The position numbers were made by a program, and so were the translations under genes. The notes below the pieces were generated by a model that was not told the DNA's origin, made no database searches, and was given only the letters and a program-made list of their open reading frames with translations. 64,000 nucleotides of DNA from Ricinus communis (Eukaryota; Streptophyta; Magnoliopsida; Malpighiales; Euphorbiaceae). Of the stretch, positions 1-13,547 are shown piece after piece. The stretch is taken from contig NC_063257.1 in the NCBI RefSeq assembly GCF_019578655.1, positions 5,270,001 to 5,334,000 on the forward strand, given 5' to 3'. Within the stretch, counting starts at the first letter, position 1. The number at the start of each line of letters is the position of its first letter.

Positions 1-253
1 CAGTATGCACACCTGCCCCTCAAGACCAGAAAGTTATCATACTATTGATAATTATAGTAAATGGTTCCTGATGACAAAATTATCACAAAAAGCCTAAGCA
101 CCTTTTTTCTGGTTACAATAAATAATATTCTTATTACAATGACAAAAATTAGCCAGAAGAAGCATAATTCCAGTTGGATGGCTTAAATGTACTAGAAACA
201 GGTATTAGACGTGAAATTTCTACCATAAAGCATGGAGTTGCATTATTATATAC

Positions 254-2768
254 CTTGCACAACTTCATATGATGATGAACTGTTGCGCAGACTAATTACA
301 CCAGTCTTGAGAAGTCCAGACACTTGTTTAATATACTGAGTGCTGGCATGCACATATGCCAAGCTTTGGCGGGATAAAGAACCATTTGCAGGCACACGAG
401 GTGCAACACGAATTTTTCGAAAAGCCTGCCAAGCAGTACAAATTGTCGAGTGGAACTTGGAGAACCGATATCGAACAGTTTCAAGTTTTAGCTTTGGTGC
501 CCGAAGAGTAAGGGATGACATACTACAGCCAGTAGGAGGGTCAAGAACTGTTTTAACTTTACGCACTGCACAAGGATGAGATGTTAAGATAAAATAAAAC
601 ATCAAAAACGCTTGAATAGTTAGTGACAAACTGAGCATAAACATCACCTTGCACCTTCAGCTTCCCAACAATTTTCTTTGGTTTTGGAGCAGCTCCCTCA
701 GTAATAAGCTCAGAAGAGCGCTTTGCCATTAGTTCCTCCTCTGACTGCAATAAAACATTCTGCACACTGTAGTCCAAGAGAAATTTGAATTGAAATTATT
801 GAAAATTGCAAATAAGGACATAAAAGGGCGGTCTATAACGAGGAAAAGAAAGGGCTATCACACCAAAATGCATCCCGTAGTAAAGCACATTCATTTTCCA
901 AGAACATGGGAGCTTCCATGCATCCCCTTGCCCAAGCATGAAGGCAAAGCCGCACACATCCATCATATGCAATCACAGCATGCCATGGCCCTAGTGCACT
1001 GTTGTTGTTTTTTATTTTTTGGTCAAAAAGGAAAGAGAGAAAGACATCAGCACCTGAATAAAGTAACATCATCGACAATTATACTATTGGTATACATACC
1101 TTAATGAATAAAGTAACATCATTGACAATTATACCATTGGTATACATACCTTGCATGAAAGGTTGGAAGCTTAGCTGGGTTTGGACCAGAAGACACAGCA
1201 GCTTCTGCACGAGTAGTTGTTCTGTGAAGAAAGAAGAGGTTAATTGGTTTCAAAGCATAACCAACAAATAAATAACAACTCTTCATAAAATATCTTCAAA
1301 AATAAGAGCAGTAGAAAATTTGCACACCTTACAAATGTCTCTTTTCCAGGAATATCCTTTGGTTCAACTCCAGACATAGGTTTACTTTTATTTGGCTCAT
1401 TACTGGTTGACAAACCACATGAATCTGCAATGCATGTGGTTTTATGCACTCCACATGCTAGTTCAATACTTTCTTTGATTTCCTGGCCAGAGCCACAAAA
1501 TGGAGGTGCACTGGGAACATCATCATCGTGTGAAAATTTGTCATTTTGGATGTTTCTGGAATGCAAATTCTGTAAAACAAACACACAGAGGCATCAAGAA
1601 AAAAACCAAAATCATGCAGATAGCAACAAGCAAAAACTATCACGCAGATAAACCTTGCAAATTCTGACTAATATTTAGTTTATTCAGTCTTAGCATAGGA
1701 GAGATGTGGTGGACACGGGAAATTCAAGTCTGCAAGTCCAAAATATATTTTAAGAACTCGTAATGCAACTGGGAAATTAACCAATGCATCCACATCACAA
1801 AGAGATTATTATTCTTTAAGGGAACATCACGGCCGACACAAAGAGACAAATAGCTCTAACTAGATTAATTTACAACATCAGTCAACATTTTTCACCAATT
1901 GACTATAAGTTTGTGCCAACGTCTAAATAAACACAATGCATAATAAACTAATAACTAATTAGTTTGATCAAATTGACAAACCTTTCTTGAAATGGTTTCA
2001 GCATCATTAGCCAGCGAAGACACACTGGAAGCGTATCCTTGAGAAACACGCAGTCTACTACTCCTAGCCCTTGGCAAAGCACCACTAACACTTGCACCTT
2101 GCGTAGTAGAAAACTCCGAACTAGCTACCGAATCTGACTCTTCGTCATCTTCATCATCATCATCCTCCGTATAAGCAGCATTCCTTCTAACAAACCTCTC
2201 CGCCAAATTACTTCCACCTCTCCCGGCGGCAACCGTCTCCATAGACGAACTAACATCAGAATACACATAATCACTAACATAACGCCTGCCTCTTTGACCA
2301 ATAGTAGTTGAATTAGGGATTCTATCATCTTGAGGCGACGAATCATGAGAATAGCGTCCTCGGCTGCCGTAAACATCGTCTTCGTCTGATTCAGTGGCGG
2401 AAACGGACCGACTATCATCGTCTGTTCTAGAGACTGGAAGAATTGCCGTCGGCGGAAGGTGTCCGCTACGGAATTTGGAAGGCGGAGGTAAGTCGAATCC
2501 TCCTCCGCGATTATTTCGGAGATTTGTGATCGAATCGATTCTTGTCGTTGTCCTTAATGTGGAATGTGAGAGAGGAGATTGTTGTTTCTGGTTCTAAAAA
2601 ATCAGTGATATGAAAAAGAAATTTACAAAAGAAAAAAAATCAAACTGAGTAAAACAAAATTAGCGTGTTAACAATTGAGAATATGAAGAGATTGTTTAGG
2701 TTATTAGTTGTTATTACCTCCCGAACCCAGCGAAGTGCATTGGTGTCGAGTCCTTCAGTAAACATCAT
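254..2768 (-). CDS. Conserved plant protein of the At4g24610/At5g65440 type, 5' part (partial)
   Basis: Seven exons on the minus strand: 2768-2718, 2593-1982, 1569-1328, 1221-1150, 998-864, 766-648 and 565-254. All have GT-AG borders and the phases join (514 full codons). The next exon lies beyond base 1, so the C-terminal half is missing. The start is MMFTEGLDTNALRWVRE, where the family begins with MFTEGLD. Exon 2 encodes a disordered, Ser-rich region with an acidic run (EDDDDEDDEESD). Later exons carry the conserved ALGPWHAVIAYDGCVRLC block and the stretch DPPTGCSMSSLTLRAPKLKL. Database entries for this family often carry the uninformative name 'pesticidal crystal cry8Ba protein'. No enzymatic motif or transmembrane helix is evident and the function is unknown. 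The gene follows PGI1 on the same strand, as I recall At4g24610 next to At4g24620. Family assignment is from memory but strong. Confidence 0.86.
1055..1152. repeat. 50-bp tandem duplication covering a 5' splice site
   Basis: Two adjacent copies (1055-1102 and 1105-1152, period 50, about two mismatches over 48 bases) cover the end of exon 4 and the start of intron 4 of the minus-strand gene. Both copies end in the same AAG|GTATGTATACC donor sequence, so the intron has a decoy 5' splice site 50 bases downstream of the one that keeps the frame (1150/1149). Confidence 0.9.
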
Positions 2769-4422
2769 CGATATTCACCTTGCACCAAGAGAGATAGAGA
2801 AAAAGCAAGAGAAAGATCTCAGTTTCAAGAAATGGAAAATGTGAGATTATAACTAAGAAGAAGTGGAAAATAGAAGATCACGGTTTCACTACCAGCTACA
2901 AAAGCAGCTCGATGAGAGTAATAATAAGTGAAGAGATGCGCGTGTGAGACTGAGAGCGAGAGAGAAAGAGGAGATCAACTTAGAGAAGTTAAAAGGTGGA
3001 GTTTTGAGATTTGAGAAAAGTAATAGCATTAAAAGGTTTGCTTCTCTCAAAAGCTTTTCTTTTTTTGCTGCTGCTTCAGCTCAGTTCAGCTCTGTGAAAA
3101 CAACGAGATGCAGATAGAGACTGCAAAGAGACGCAACGCTTTTTGTCTTTCCAATAAAATGAAATGAAATAAATTTAAAAATTGAAAAAACACTTGGGTT
3201 TTTGGAATGAAACGCCGACGTATCACTCACGCAGGAGTCAGTACGCCGCCGTTGCAATATCGGTTGGATTTTCCCTAAGCTAAAATCCGATAATAAAGCG
3301 CACGTAGAAAAGTTCGGTGCGGGGTTCGTGAAAAGTAACGGGAGGAATGACGTGGCAAAGGGACTCCGTTTTTTCTTTTTCAAATTTTAATTTTTAATTT
3401 AAAACATTAAACAGTCGAACGTTGTAAAGTGGGGACATTTTTGCTCTAACTTCCCGCTATATATATTTGACGATTATTTAAGGAACCACTCACATGGTTT
3501 GATGGGTCCCACAGACGACCCATACTTTCTCACTGCCAATTCTTTGCAGTGTGTGCCCTGGCAGCTCGTCGGTTCTTCGATTGCGCCATGTTTTGTCGGA
3601 ATTAGTGAAAATGACACGAACAAGTTCACATGGTACAAACGTTAGATACTCCTGCTTAATTTTCGAGGTTTGGGCGTTAGGGATTTATACAAAATTAGAA
3701 TTAGGATTAGATTCAAACACAACAGACCTAGATGTTTGGTCAATGATTACACACATGTGAACTTAGATTGTAGTGTAAGGACTCGTATGTTCCCTTTGCT
3801 TCCCAAATAATTTTTTAATTAAAAAAGATTCATAGTTGTTGAGCCCACCTTTCCACGTTTGACGGTGGGAATCATACCAGGAGGAGAATATAAGCTTTAA
3901 TTTGAAATTCTTTTCAACATGCCAACTGATGGACAAGCATTTTGAAATTTATAATGACAGCAGCTGGGGCCACCAAAGCTTGGTGTAAGATAAGTTTTTA
4001 TAAGAACCGAGAATGAGTGATATAAGAATATGCAACTCCTGGACTGGAATCACATTATAAGCTGTTCAGACCTGCAACTGTACTGAGTGTGCAATCATAT
4101 GCGTTTTATCCATGCTTTGTATGCACTAGGCAAATACAAGGTTAGGCGATATACGGGTATAGTATGATATGACAAATCATATGATATTTAAGTTACTTGC
4201 CATTCTGATTCTATCTCTAGCAAATTATATCAGTTTCTATGAACAGGTATTATTTGAGAATTCAATTGACAAACAAGTAAATGAAAATTTATTTCTGATG
4301 TGTATCCAAAGGGGAAACAAATGAAAATTCCAGTTCATGTAATACAAGGTCAAAATCAGCTTATTGGAGCTTCCTTTGTCTAAAAGGAACACAATCATCT
4401 TGCTGAGTTTCGTAATTCGAAC
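2769..4422 (-). promoter_or_regulatory. Spacer: 5' UTR and promoter of the left gene, then the 3' end of PGI1
   Basis: No ORF here looks coding. Bases 2769 to about 3000 (minus strand) are pyrimidine-rich, as in a plant 5' UTR. The rest, up to about 4300, should hold the promoter of the left gene, and bases just below 4423 should hold the PGI1 3' UTR. Around 3452-3470 the plus strand reads TTCCCGC next to a TATATATA run. This is a possible core element but is not assigned. Confidence 0.5.
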
Positions 4423-7400
4423 TCAAGCATATGATGCTTCAACATTACACTCCCCAAGGAACACTTTGATGCTGCGTGGTGAACCACAATTACCTTCGGC
4501 AATTAGTGCTCTATCATTGGCAGCCATGTGCAGTATAATCTTGTATATCATTTCAATCTGAGGGCATGAGCAGATAAAATATTAGCAGAGCATTTCATCT
4601 TTCATGTAATTTTAAGAAGAGAACTGTACATACATCTTCTTCTGCATGGCAACGTTCAGCTACTTCTTCAAGTGTCAAAGGTTCAACAGGCTCTTTACAA
4701 CTGAAAAGAGAGAAGCACAATATCACTAAGTAGGAAAGCCCACTAAACACAGGACAGAAAAAAAAAAGCCACAGCCAACAAAGCAAATAAGGAAAAGCAT
4801 GAAAAGGAAATAGTATGCAATTAACAGTTCAAATGGAAAATTTGCTTCCAAAGACCAAAAGATTAAAGGCATGGTTAAACCATTCCTTTACCTTAAAATT
4901 CAAAACTCAGCTGAGGTGTTTTTCCAGCGATAGATAATTACAAGTATAATATTTCGTAAGTTCTGGCAGGAGCAGGGTAATCAGGCAATGCCTTTGTCAT
5001 ATACATAGATTTGACAACAGTACTAGCATAAAGGAAAGAATCCACAAAGAAATAGAGGGTGAATGGCAGATGCAACTTTTTACCTTGCCTCATTAAGCAC
5101 TGCTAACACACGCTTCTGAAGAGCTAATACTTCCCCTGCAGCCTTTTTCCCAGCTTCTACACCTGAGATGAGATAAGGGGCATAGATATGTTCAGCCAGA
5201 CAGGGACTACTAACTAAATATGCATGAATAGTCCAATTGCATGTAGAGAAGACCAAAATTAGCAGCCATAATAACACTTCATTTCTCAATTCCACATCCA
5301 AACATAAAGCAGAGGCAAGAGGAAATGGGTACTTACCGGGTTGATGATAAGCATTGATATTGACCAGTGATGCATAAATTCCAACCGCTCGCTCATAAAG
5401 TGCAACAAGGGCCCCCACAGTTCTAGGTGTCACTTCTTGCACTGTAACAGTTATGGACTCCCTATCATTAGCATACAATGCAGACCTAGTTCCCTGTAAA
5501 AACGAATCAGTAATGGCAGATCAGAGGATTTATCAATAGCAAACCAATTCAAAAATCAAACTTTATCTATAGACATAAGGCCACTGGAAAGTATTCTTAA
5601 CTTGTTCTCATAACATATCTAACCTGTAGCATTCCAAATAGGTAGTCACCACATGTGACACCTGGTTCGAGCTCCCAATCATGACCAGGAGGTCTATCAC
5701 GCAGCACTTCAATGAACGTCACAAAGAAATTGTGTACACCCTCTCTTAGTTGTTGAATGTAGCTGAAGAATGAACACATTGGTGCTTCAGGCCTCAAAAT
5801 AAAAAACGTCAATCATCATATATAGACCATAAACAATAAATATGACACTCACGCGTGCTGATCTGTGCTCCCTTTATTTCCATATACTGTAAGTCCCTGA
5901 TTCACCTGTGAAATAAGAAAAAGGTCTCTCATTATCTACAAAACCAAAGAACTAAGCAATCCATGTTCAACAATGTATAAAATACTCGAGCTGACTCATT
6001 AAGTCAGACTCACTTTCGGAAAAAATAGAAAAAGAAATGTAATTTTGTTACAAAAATATACTATATTAGTGCAATATATATTTTTCTAATCTGGCACTTG
6101 ACTCTGTAGAGCCCATAACCAGGTTCACTTGACAGCAAGATCAAATTCTAAATAATTTGTCTAACCTTAAAACTAGTAATGGCAATTTAGAAAGTGGTCA
6201 TCTTCAAAATGTTAAAATGCAGTCAAGAGGAAGAAACACAATAATCAGCCCAGCAGCAAGAAGAGGATAATTCTAATATTGATTGCACATACCCGATTAC
6301 CATCCAGGTCAAACTCCTTCCCAAGTGATTCCATGACTAGTTGCTGTAAATACCTACTAAATAGTAACAGACTGTCCTTATAAGGAAGGACGACCATGTC
6401 CTGAAGAAAATCCAACAATACAAAAGTAAACATATGGAACCAGTTTGGCTTATAATATGCAAAGAAACAAGTACCTTGGATCCTATCCCATCAGAGGCCC
6501 AGTACCAGCATAAAGCTAGCATAGCTGCAGGATTATTTCTAAGCTGAAAGAAAATAATTTTATCAGAGGGGAATCTGTACACAAACTATAAATGTGAGAA
6601 TAAAAAGTAACGCAGTAGAAAAGACTAGATATCAACAAAGTGACCAGAGGTTAAACTAGGAAAGTGATTATCATTGACATCATTCTGAACAAAGTGTTCA
6701 ACATACTCCTGAAAGAACTGAAACACAAATGCCTTATCTGGGGATTAACATATTACAGCCATACTCCAGAAGGGGCTGTGTGCTCATCAGATGAATTTTG
6801 ATTTTACCAGTCTTGAACCAGTTTTAGTGGATTTGGATATAAACTTTCTCCAATGATAACAATAAGAAGACATTTAGTTACTATTTAACAATAGGAGGAA
6901 GATAAATGTGGAGAGACAAACAAAAGAATTGGTTCTTTGTATGATAAGTCATGCCCAAATTTTTCTTTTACTGTTACAAATAGATATAAATTAACACTTA
7001 CCACTGTGGTTCTATTTGCCTCATCCATCAGTGACGCGCCAGCAAGCATTTCCCTAATGTCAATCCCCTGAAGTAACAATAACTCTTTAAGTACTGTGCA
7101 TGACAATTGCTACAGACAGAACATATCAAATTTAAACTCAACAGTCAATCACCTGAAGTGCTGCTGGAAGAAGGCCCACTGCAGACATTTCAGATGTCCT
7201 CCCACCAACCCAGTCAAACATGGGGAATCTAGCTAACCATCCTTCAATTCTTGCAGTGTTGTCTAGTAATGAATTTTCTTGCGTTATAGCAACTCCCTAA
7301 ATAAATAATGCAGATCAATTTCAAAACCCAAAGGATAGGGGGATAGAGACTGGAGACACTGATCAAAATACACATAAAAATCATTCTCGTTGATAAACAG

Positions 7401-9658
7401 AGGAAAATAGAATTAAATAAGAACTCGATACCTTCATGATTTCATATATAATATTAACAGTTACAATCAAACACAATAATGATTAATTATAATATCTTAC
7501 ACTAAAATCTGACAAGTTTTGCATTAATCTTATTGATGGCTAGTGGAACAAATAAACATAGTTCTCAAGTTACAAAACCATACTATATCATTTCTTTAAA
7601 CAGCACTGAAAAGTAATTCATTTACTGCAACTGACAGTGGAACACCAAAAAATCAGTAACTGTGTTGATCATAAAACCAAGCAACAGATTCTTCAGAAGA
7701 TGCCCCCATCAAGATGTACTATCATTTTCATAAGCCTTTGCACTCCTGGCTGTCTCGCACGATAGAACTGGGAAATGATCAATGTGATTTCCTCATGTAT
7801 ACGAGATTAACCACATTGCTGATTCAGATATAAATAATATAAACAAAAGAATATTTGCTATACAGAATAAAATGATAATTGAGCATTTTGACATACACGT
7901 GCACAGGTTAAACTGCATCTAGTCGGTCATCACACATCATAATTATTTATTTCAACTCTCAGTGTCTATTTTAGCATCAAAAGAATATTTTTAAAATTTG
8001 CAGCATGGAACCAGTGGCAAAAATTAATAAAAGCAGAAACAAGAACCTGAGGTCAAAACCTGTTTTGCAAACTCCAGGCCAGCTTCACGAAAGGCCTTCT
8101 GAACTTCCAATAAACCATTTCTAGTTTCAGGGGTACCTCCACTCTGCAGACAATTCAAACTAACACCAAGTTAGCAACATATTAAACCTATTATAAGGTC
8201 TCATTAAAATACACAAGCAACATGTAAATACAAATCTCAGTTCAAAGTCCGATGCTCATATATACCTTAGAAATCACTATCACAAGAGTAGAAGAAAGCT
8301 CAGGACCAAGCTGAGCAATCTGATGATCAATTCCAGCTGGATCCGTATTATCAATAAATCTTATCTGCCAACAAGACAACAAGATTTTACCTACTACAAC
8401 CAAAATTGTCAACACAGTAACTGCAACAATACAATTAGTTAAATCTAGTATAGATACTTTATCTGTCGCAACAACCAAACCTTGAGAGGAGGATTATCAG
8501 GCGCAAGAGCCTCGGCAACAAATTGTGGTCCAAGAGCTGAACCTCCAATACCTACAGAAAGTATTTGAGTAAAACGGCCTTCTGGTGAATTCGGGGGCTT
8601 AATCTGTATCAATGGAAAGAAAAAAAACTGAGTCAAACAAACAATCAAGTACAGTTGAAAACTTAACATCAAATAATTGGCATGCATTGAGAATTACTTG
8701 TATGGAATAACACATGCGCAACAGTTCAAATGAATTGAATCATTGGAAAATCATGTCATTTCTTTCATAATTTCATATCTTTCAAAATGCCTTGATTTTG
8801 GCATTATTTTGAATAAATCATACGCAAGAAAATGGCTTTTCGAAAGTGTTAGCAAAACATGAGAATTGATTAAGAAGTTTCATTGAAACGAATTCTTCTA
8901 TTTATATACTTACGAAACATAAGTTTTTTGAGTTTAAAAATTTGGACTCTGCCAATTATGTGCTTACCGAGCACAATAATTGAATGAGCAGAACTCAATT
9001 CAATTCAATTGTTGCGGTTTTAAACTTTCCAAACACACCCAAGTTGGATGCGCTGGCTGTTAAAAATCCATAAAATAAATAAATAATAAACAGAGAAAAG
9101 CAAAATTGACGTGACAAAACTAACCTTACCACTGACGACGTCGCCAGCAAACTGACAAACGGCGTCGAGAGCTTTATCAATCTGTTGTTTCAAAAAAGCT
9201 TTAGGAGCAAGACCCGGATTCCTCAACCAATAATGACCAACCATTCTCCCTTCATCAGGATTCGCAATTGCACCTTTCTCAAGTTCTTCCATATCCTTAA
9301 ACGCCTTTTGAAAGCGGGGATCCATCTCTTCTACAAAGTTGTCCGTGAACCCGATCCGACTCACATCCAAATAAAGCCCTAACTCCTTGTGCTGGTACAG
9401 CCACTCCGTGTATCTTCTCCATAGACTGTTTGGATCTTTCTCTAGTCCTTGCTCCGGTTTGACCGATAATTTATAGTTTGTTTTGGATAAATCAGCGGAA
9501 ATCTCGCGCGCGATTGACTGTGCAGGGGTAAATCGGGAAGTGCGAGGTGGAAATGCGAGTGAGGTTTTAAGAGGAGCAGAGTTGAGAGCTGTTTTAAGAA
9601 GAGAAGTTTTTGTTTTGAGAGATGGAGACGAGGAGCAGAGACCGGAGAGTGAGGCCAT
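4423..9658 (-). CDS. PGI1: Glucose-6-phosphate isomerase, plastid type (PGI1)
   Basis: Interconverts glucose 6-phosphate and fructose 6-phosphate, feeding starch synthesis in the plastid. There are fourteen exons: 9658-9125, 8603-8481, 8364-8266, 8143-8060, 7296-7153, 7067-7002, 6543-6475, 6400-6293, 5905-5853, 5762-5624, 5493-5337, 5162-5084, 4700-4634 and 4557-4423. They total 1857 nt, giving 618 residues and a TGA stop; Arabidopsis PGI1 is of similar size. The N-terminus (about 50 residues, rich in Ser/Thr/Lys, few acidic residues) looks like a plastid transit peptide. The sugar-phosphate binding loop GIGGSALGP lies near residue 196, [10 protein letters not shown] near 253 and [14 protein letters not shown] near 308, followed by [10 protein letters not shown] and a C-terminal [13 protein letters not shown]. 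This is the bacterial-like PGI class used in plastids, distinct from the cytosolic enzyme. All introns are GT-AG. Confidence 0.96.
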
Positions 9659-10373
9659 TGGAGGTCAGTGCTGGGGATGTTTACTAAGAGAAAATACGGA
9701 GGAGGAGGAGAAGAGGAGCTTGGGCTAGTCCATAGCTTTGGTGGCGATATTTCTTTTGGTTGTTGAAAGTGGAAATATAGAAATGTGGTTTTCGATGGTT
9801 GAAGCTCTTTGTCTTTATTGTCAGGCTGTGAGTGAGTGTGCAGGGTTCACAAGTTGAATGGCCGGTCAATCAAATGGATCCGATGGTTCTTCTGTTGTTG
9901 GCGCCCACATGGCGGGATGACGAGAATGGACGTTGATTACGGTCTAATTTACTTGAATGCCCTCGCATATTCGCTTGTCCCCCGTTTTGACTTTTGATTC
10001 TCGTGTTCCCGTTTGGGGAAAAGATGAAATACTACAGCGCCTTGTGTTCGAGATTAATGTACTTTTTCGTTTTTTTGATAGAAGAGATTAATTAATGTAC
10101 TTTTCATTATAAAAATTAAATACAAGTAATATTTTATTACTAATATATAACATTATTTTTAAATAACTCTGTCCAATTATACCTATAAAATATACACATA
10201 ACATAATTATAATAAAATCAAAATTTTACATCACAAATTAGATCTTCCCAAAATATTTATATATTTCAAAATAAAAGCTATAAATACTTTAAATTTTAAA
10301 ATTATCTTATACAAGCCACTCATATTATAATAGAATATAATACTTTATAAATAACTAAACAAATAAAAAATAA

Positions 10374-10391
10374 TATATATATATATATATA
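10374..10391. repeat. (TA)n microsatellite
   Basis: Short uninterrupted alternating TA run in AT-rich spacer. Confidence 0.85.
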
Positions 10392-12679
10392 CATATAATT
10401 ATTAGCGTCTAAATTAATGGAATCCATATGTTAATAAGTTTTACTGCATTACTGGTGCAATTAAGATCATAATTGTTAATTTAATATAGAATAATTTTAT
10501 ATAGAAACACTATTCAATATAAATGTTATTCAGATTATGGTTGAATTATTTTCTATTTTATTTGTGACCCTCCATGATTTTAATATATTGCAAAAATTAG
10601 TTTGACATTCACTATGTATCTTTTTCTTCATATTCCAGCTGGATGACCGGACTGGACCTGGTCTCTATCATTCCGCTGTCTGTTTTATGAAAATTATATA
10701 ATTGTTTTACACTATGAATATTTGGTGTGAAAATGATATGTGATACGTTTTATGAATGTAAGTTGTAAAATCCTCATGGACTAACCTTGTGTAGAAATAA
10801 TGTCCTACTGTCCATCGTTACTTATATATGGACCACTACTAGTCCAAGATCATTGGGCAAAACAGTACAAAGAACTCAAAATTGCAAACCCCACACAAGG
10901 ATTCTGGTTGTTTCTCCGCCGAAAAATATCCTTCCACTGCCCCCAGTTGGCCAACTCGCACCCTCTATTATGTGATGTCAAATGCGAAAAGTGAACCCAC
11001 AAATCATCGCAGTTTGATTTTTTTCACATAACATTTTACTATGCCTGTGTTGAAAAAGCAGGGAAAATATGCATATAATCTGAAAGTCCGTTGTTGCTGG
11101 GAATATGATTGGAATAGAACCCCAACCTTTTATTGACCTTTAGGTGTACTTGCATGCCACCATTTTGAAGATGCAGTTGTGCTATATGTGCACATTGTAT
11201 TCTGAATGTCGGTTCACGGAGCAAGTTTTACATAAATTGAGCTCAACCCAATTATACACTTGAAACCATTCTTGTGCGTGAGTCCAGCACTTTACGAGTT
11301 TCTCTGTAAGCTCCTCAAAAAAAAAAAAAAAATGTTTATTACAAAACACTATAAATTCTATTACTCTAGCAACAAAAGATACAATTGAGAGTGATAGTTT
11401 GGCGATTTGATGAATTTCATCGAGTGGTTTAAGAATTTGAGTTTGTATTTTAAAAAAGATAATTTTCTTAAGTGCACATTCTCGATAGCATTCAGGTCTG
11501 TATTTTGGTTAAATCTTTCTATCTAATTTTGAAATTAATATTGAGTTGACAAATTTGGGTCTTGTTCGAGCTAATTATGACTTTATAAATAATTCACAAT
11601 GGAGAGTAATTTATATAGTAATAACTAACTAGATTGTTACCACTCCTCCCTCTTTTCTATTTGAGAACTGTATAGTGAAGGAAACTATAAGGAAAGCTAG
11701 ACTTTTTTAAGTTGTTTCGTTTTGATGCAATTTCTTACCTTGTCTAGTAAAGAAAACTGATACGGATTCAAGAGTATGTAAATGAAATGATAAGAGTTTC
11801 TTTTATTTTAATTAAAATCTCGAGTTCGAATTTTGGATAGACAATCGTATTAAATTTTTTTTGAAAAAATATCTATAAAAATTCTACCAGGCATAATACT
11901 CTAAACTAATATTATATATATGTATAGAAAAAGCTAAGCTTAGGGGAAAAAAAAGAGACATATTCTTTCTTGTGAGGAGTCATATGGCATTTCTTCGCCA
12001 TTTCTTTTATTGCGGGAACAATTCCAAAAGTGAATGAGAAATGCAAAATATCTATGTTTGATTTGTCGAAATTCTTCCAAGTATTAATTTTATGAACTAA
12101 TGGACTTTCACATATATATTATATTGAAGTATAATTTTTATGTTTGTGTAAATTGTTATTTTTATTTTAATTATTATATTAATATATCAACTTGCATCCT
12201 CATAACCTGCTTATTTTTTTTCTAATATTAACATAGTAATCTACTGCTCCATCTAACAAAGGCGCAAGTTAAAAACATTAACATAGTATTTGGTTAAAAT
12301 CTATAAAATTTATGAAATTATTTATGAATCTATAATTTATAAGCTTTAAATATAATAAAAATAATTTAGTATTATATATAATTGAATTTATGTGAAATTA
12401 GCTATAGCTAAACTAAATTCTAACAAAATAAGTAGTATTCTCAAATGAATTCTATATTTATAAGTCAATACATTTCATAATACCAAAATATATTTTCCAA
12501 CTTTATCATCTATATTTTATCTTCTCTCATGTTTTTTTCTTAAATGAAATGAATTTCATTATAGATTTAAACCAAATATAGCATAACTCTTACCCGATAC
12601 AAATTAAACTATCTAATAAAGTTTCCTCATCTACACACATCTCATATATATGACATATTTATCAATTATCTTATGGCTT

Positions 12680-13115
12680 AATTTTTAAAAATATTATGTA
12701 CTTTATATTTATTATTAAATATAATATATATATTTAGAATTTTTAAAATTCAACATCACATTTTAATATTAATTTCAATTTTAATTTCTGATAAAATTAT
12801 CAATTAAATTTGTTGACGTGGAGTAAACTATAGGGACAATAAAAAAACGAGGGATTGAATTTGAACTTTTATTATAAAAATATTATTATTTAAAAATTAA
12901 TAAAATTCTAAAATTAAAAAAAAATAATATTATATATTTAAATGATAATAGTTTATTAATGGAATGGCTCAACAACTCTAACGTTAATTTAATTTTTTTG
13001 TTGTCAGTACATCCAAATCATGTCAACCAATTTGGTTGATAATTTTATTGAAGATTAATTATGTATTGAAATTGAAATTTTTTAAAAGTATATGCTAGAT
13101 TTGATAAAAAAGTGC
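12680..13115. repeat. Foldback (MITE-like) element, family A copy 1
   Basis: The left part (around 12750-12830) and the reverse complement of the right part (around 13000-13110) resemble each other, so the segment can fold back. It shares its order of motifs with 24965-25410: a CATTTTAATATTAATTTC start, a Thr-codon-free AT-rich middle, a 'TTTATTAATG' motif and a 'AGATTTGAT' end. No transposase is encoded, as expected of a MITE. The exact ends and target-site duplication were not determined. Confidence 0.55.
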
Positions 13116-13380
13116 AAAATATTATACTTTTCAATAAATTATTATTATATGTACCCAGTATAGTATTTGTTAAATTATATATATAAAAATATTTTTCTAA
13201 AGAAATTAATAAAATATTATTAATTAAAAAATAATATAATAAAAATAGTAATAACTGCATTATATTCGGGCTGACAGCTAGTGAAATAAAAAAATCTCAT
13301 ATAAGATGATATAAAAGTTAAATTCTTACTATAATTCAAAATAAAAATAAATAAAATAATCATATATAATTATATAATTC

Positions 13381-13383
<3 letters not shown>

Positions 13384-13420
<37 letters not shown>
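13384..13420. repeat. (AT)n microsatellite
   Basis: About 18 uninterrupted AT dinucleotides in intergenic DNA. Confidence 0.95.
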
Positions 13421-13422
<2 letters not shown>

Positions 13423-13547
13423 GTTATTATATTAATTTCTTAGGTACTTATTGATTTATTTAAACAACTTTGTAGTTGGAACAATTAATTTTAACTATAG
13501 GTTTAGCAAAATTTAAGCAATATTCTTATTTTCATAGTTTTATTTAG

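Noticed and set aside
11810..11850. tRNA-like B box (GAGTTCGAATTTT) suggesting a tRNA or SINE
   Set aside because: No matching A box or cloverleaf; the surrounding sequence does not fold as a tRNA by eye.
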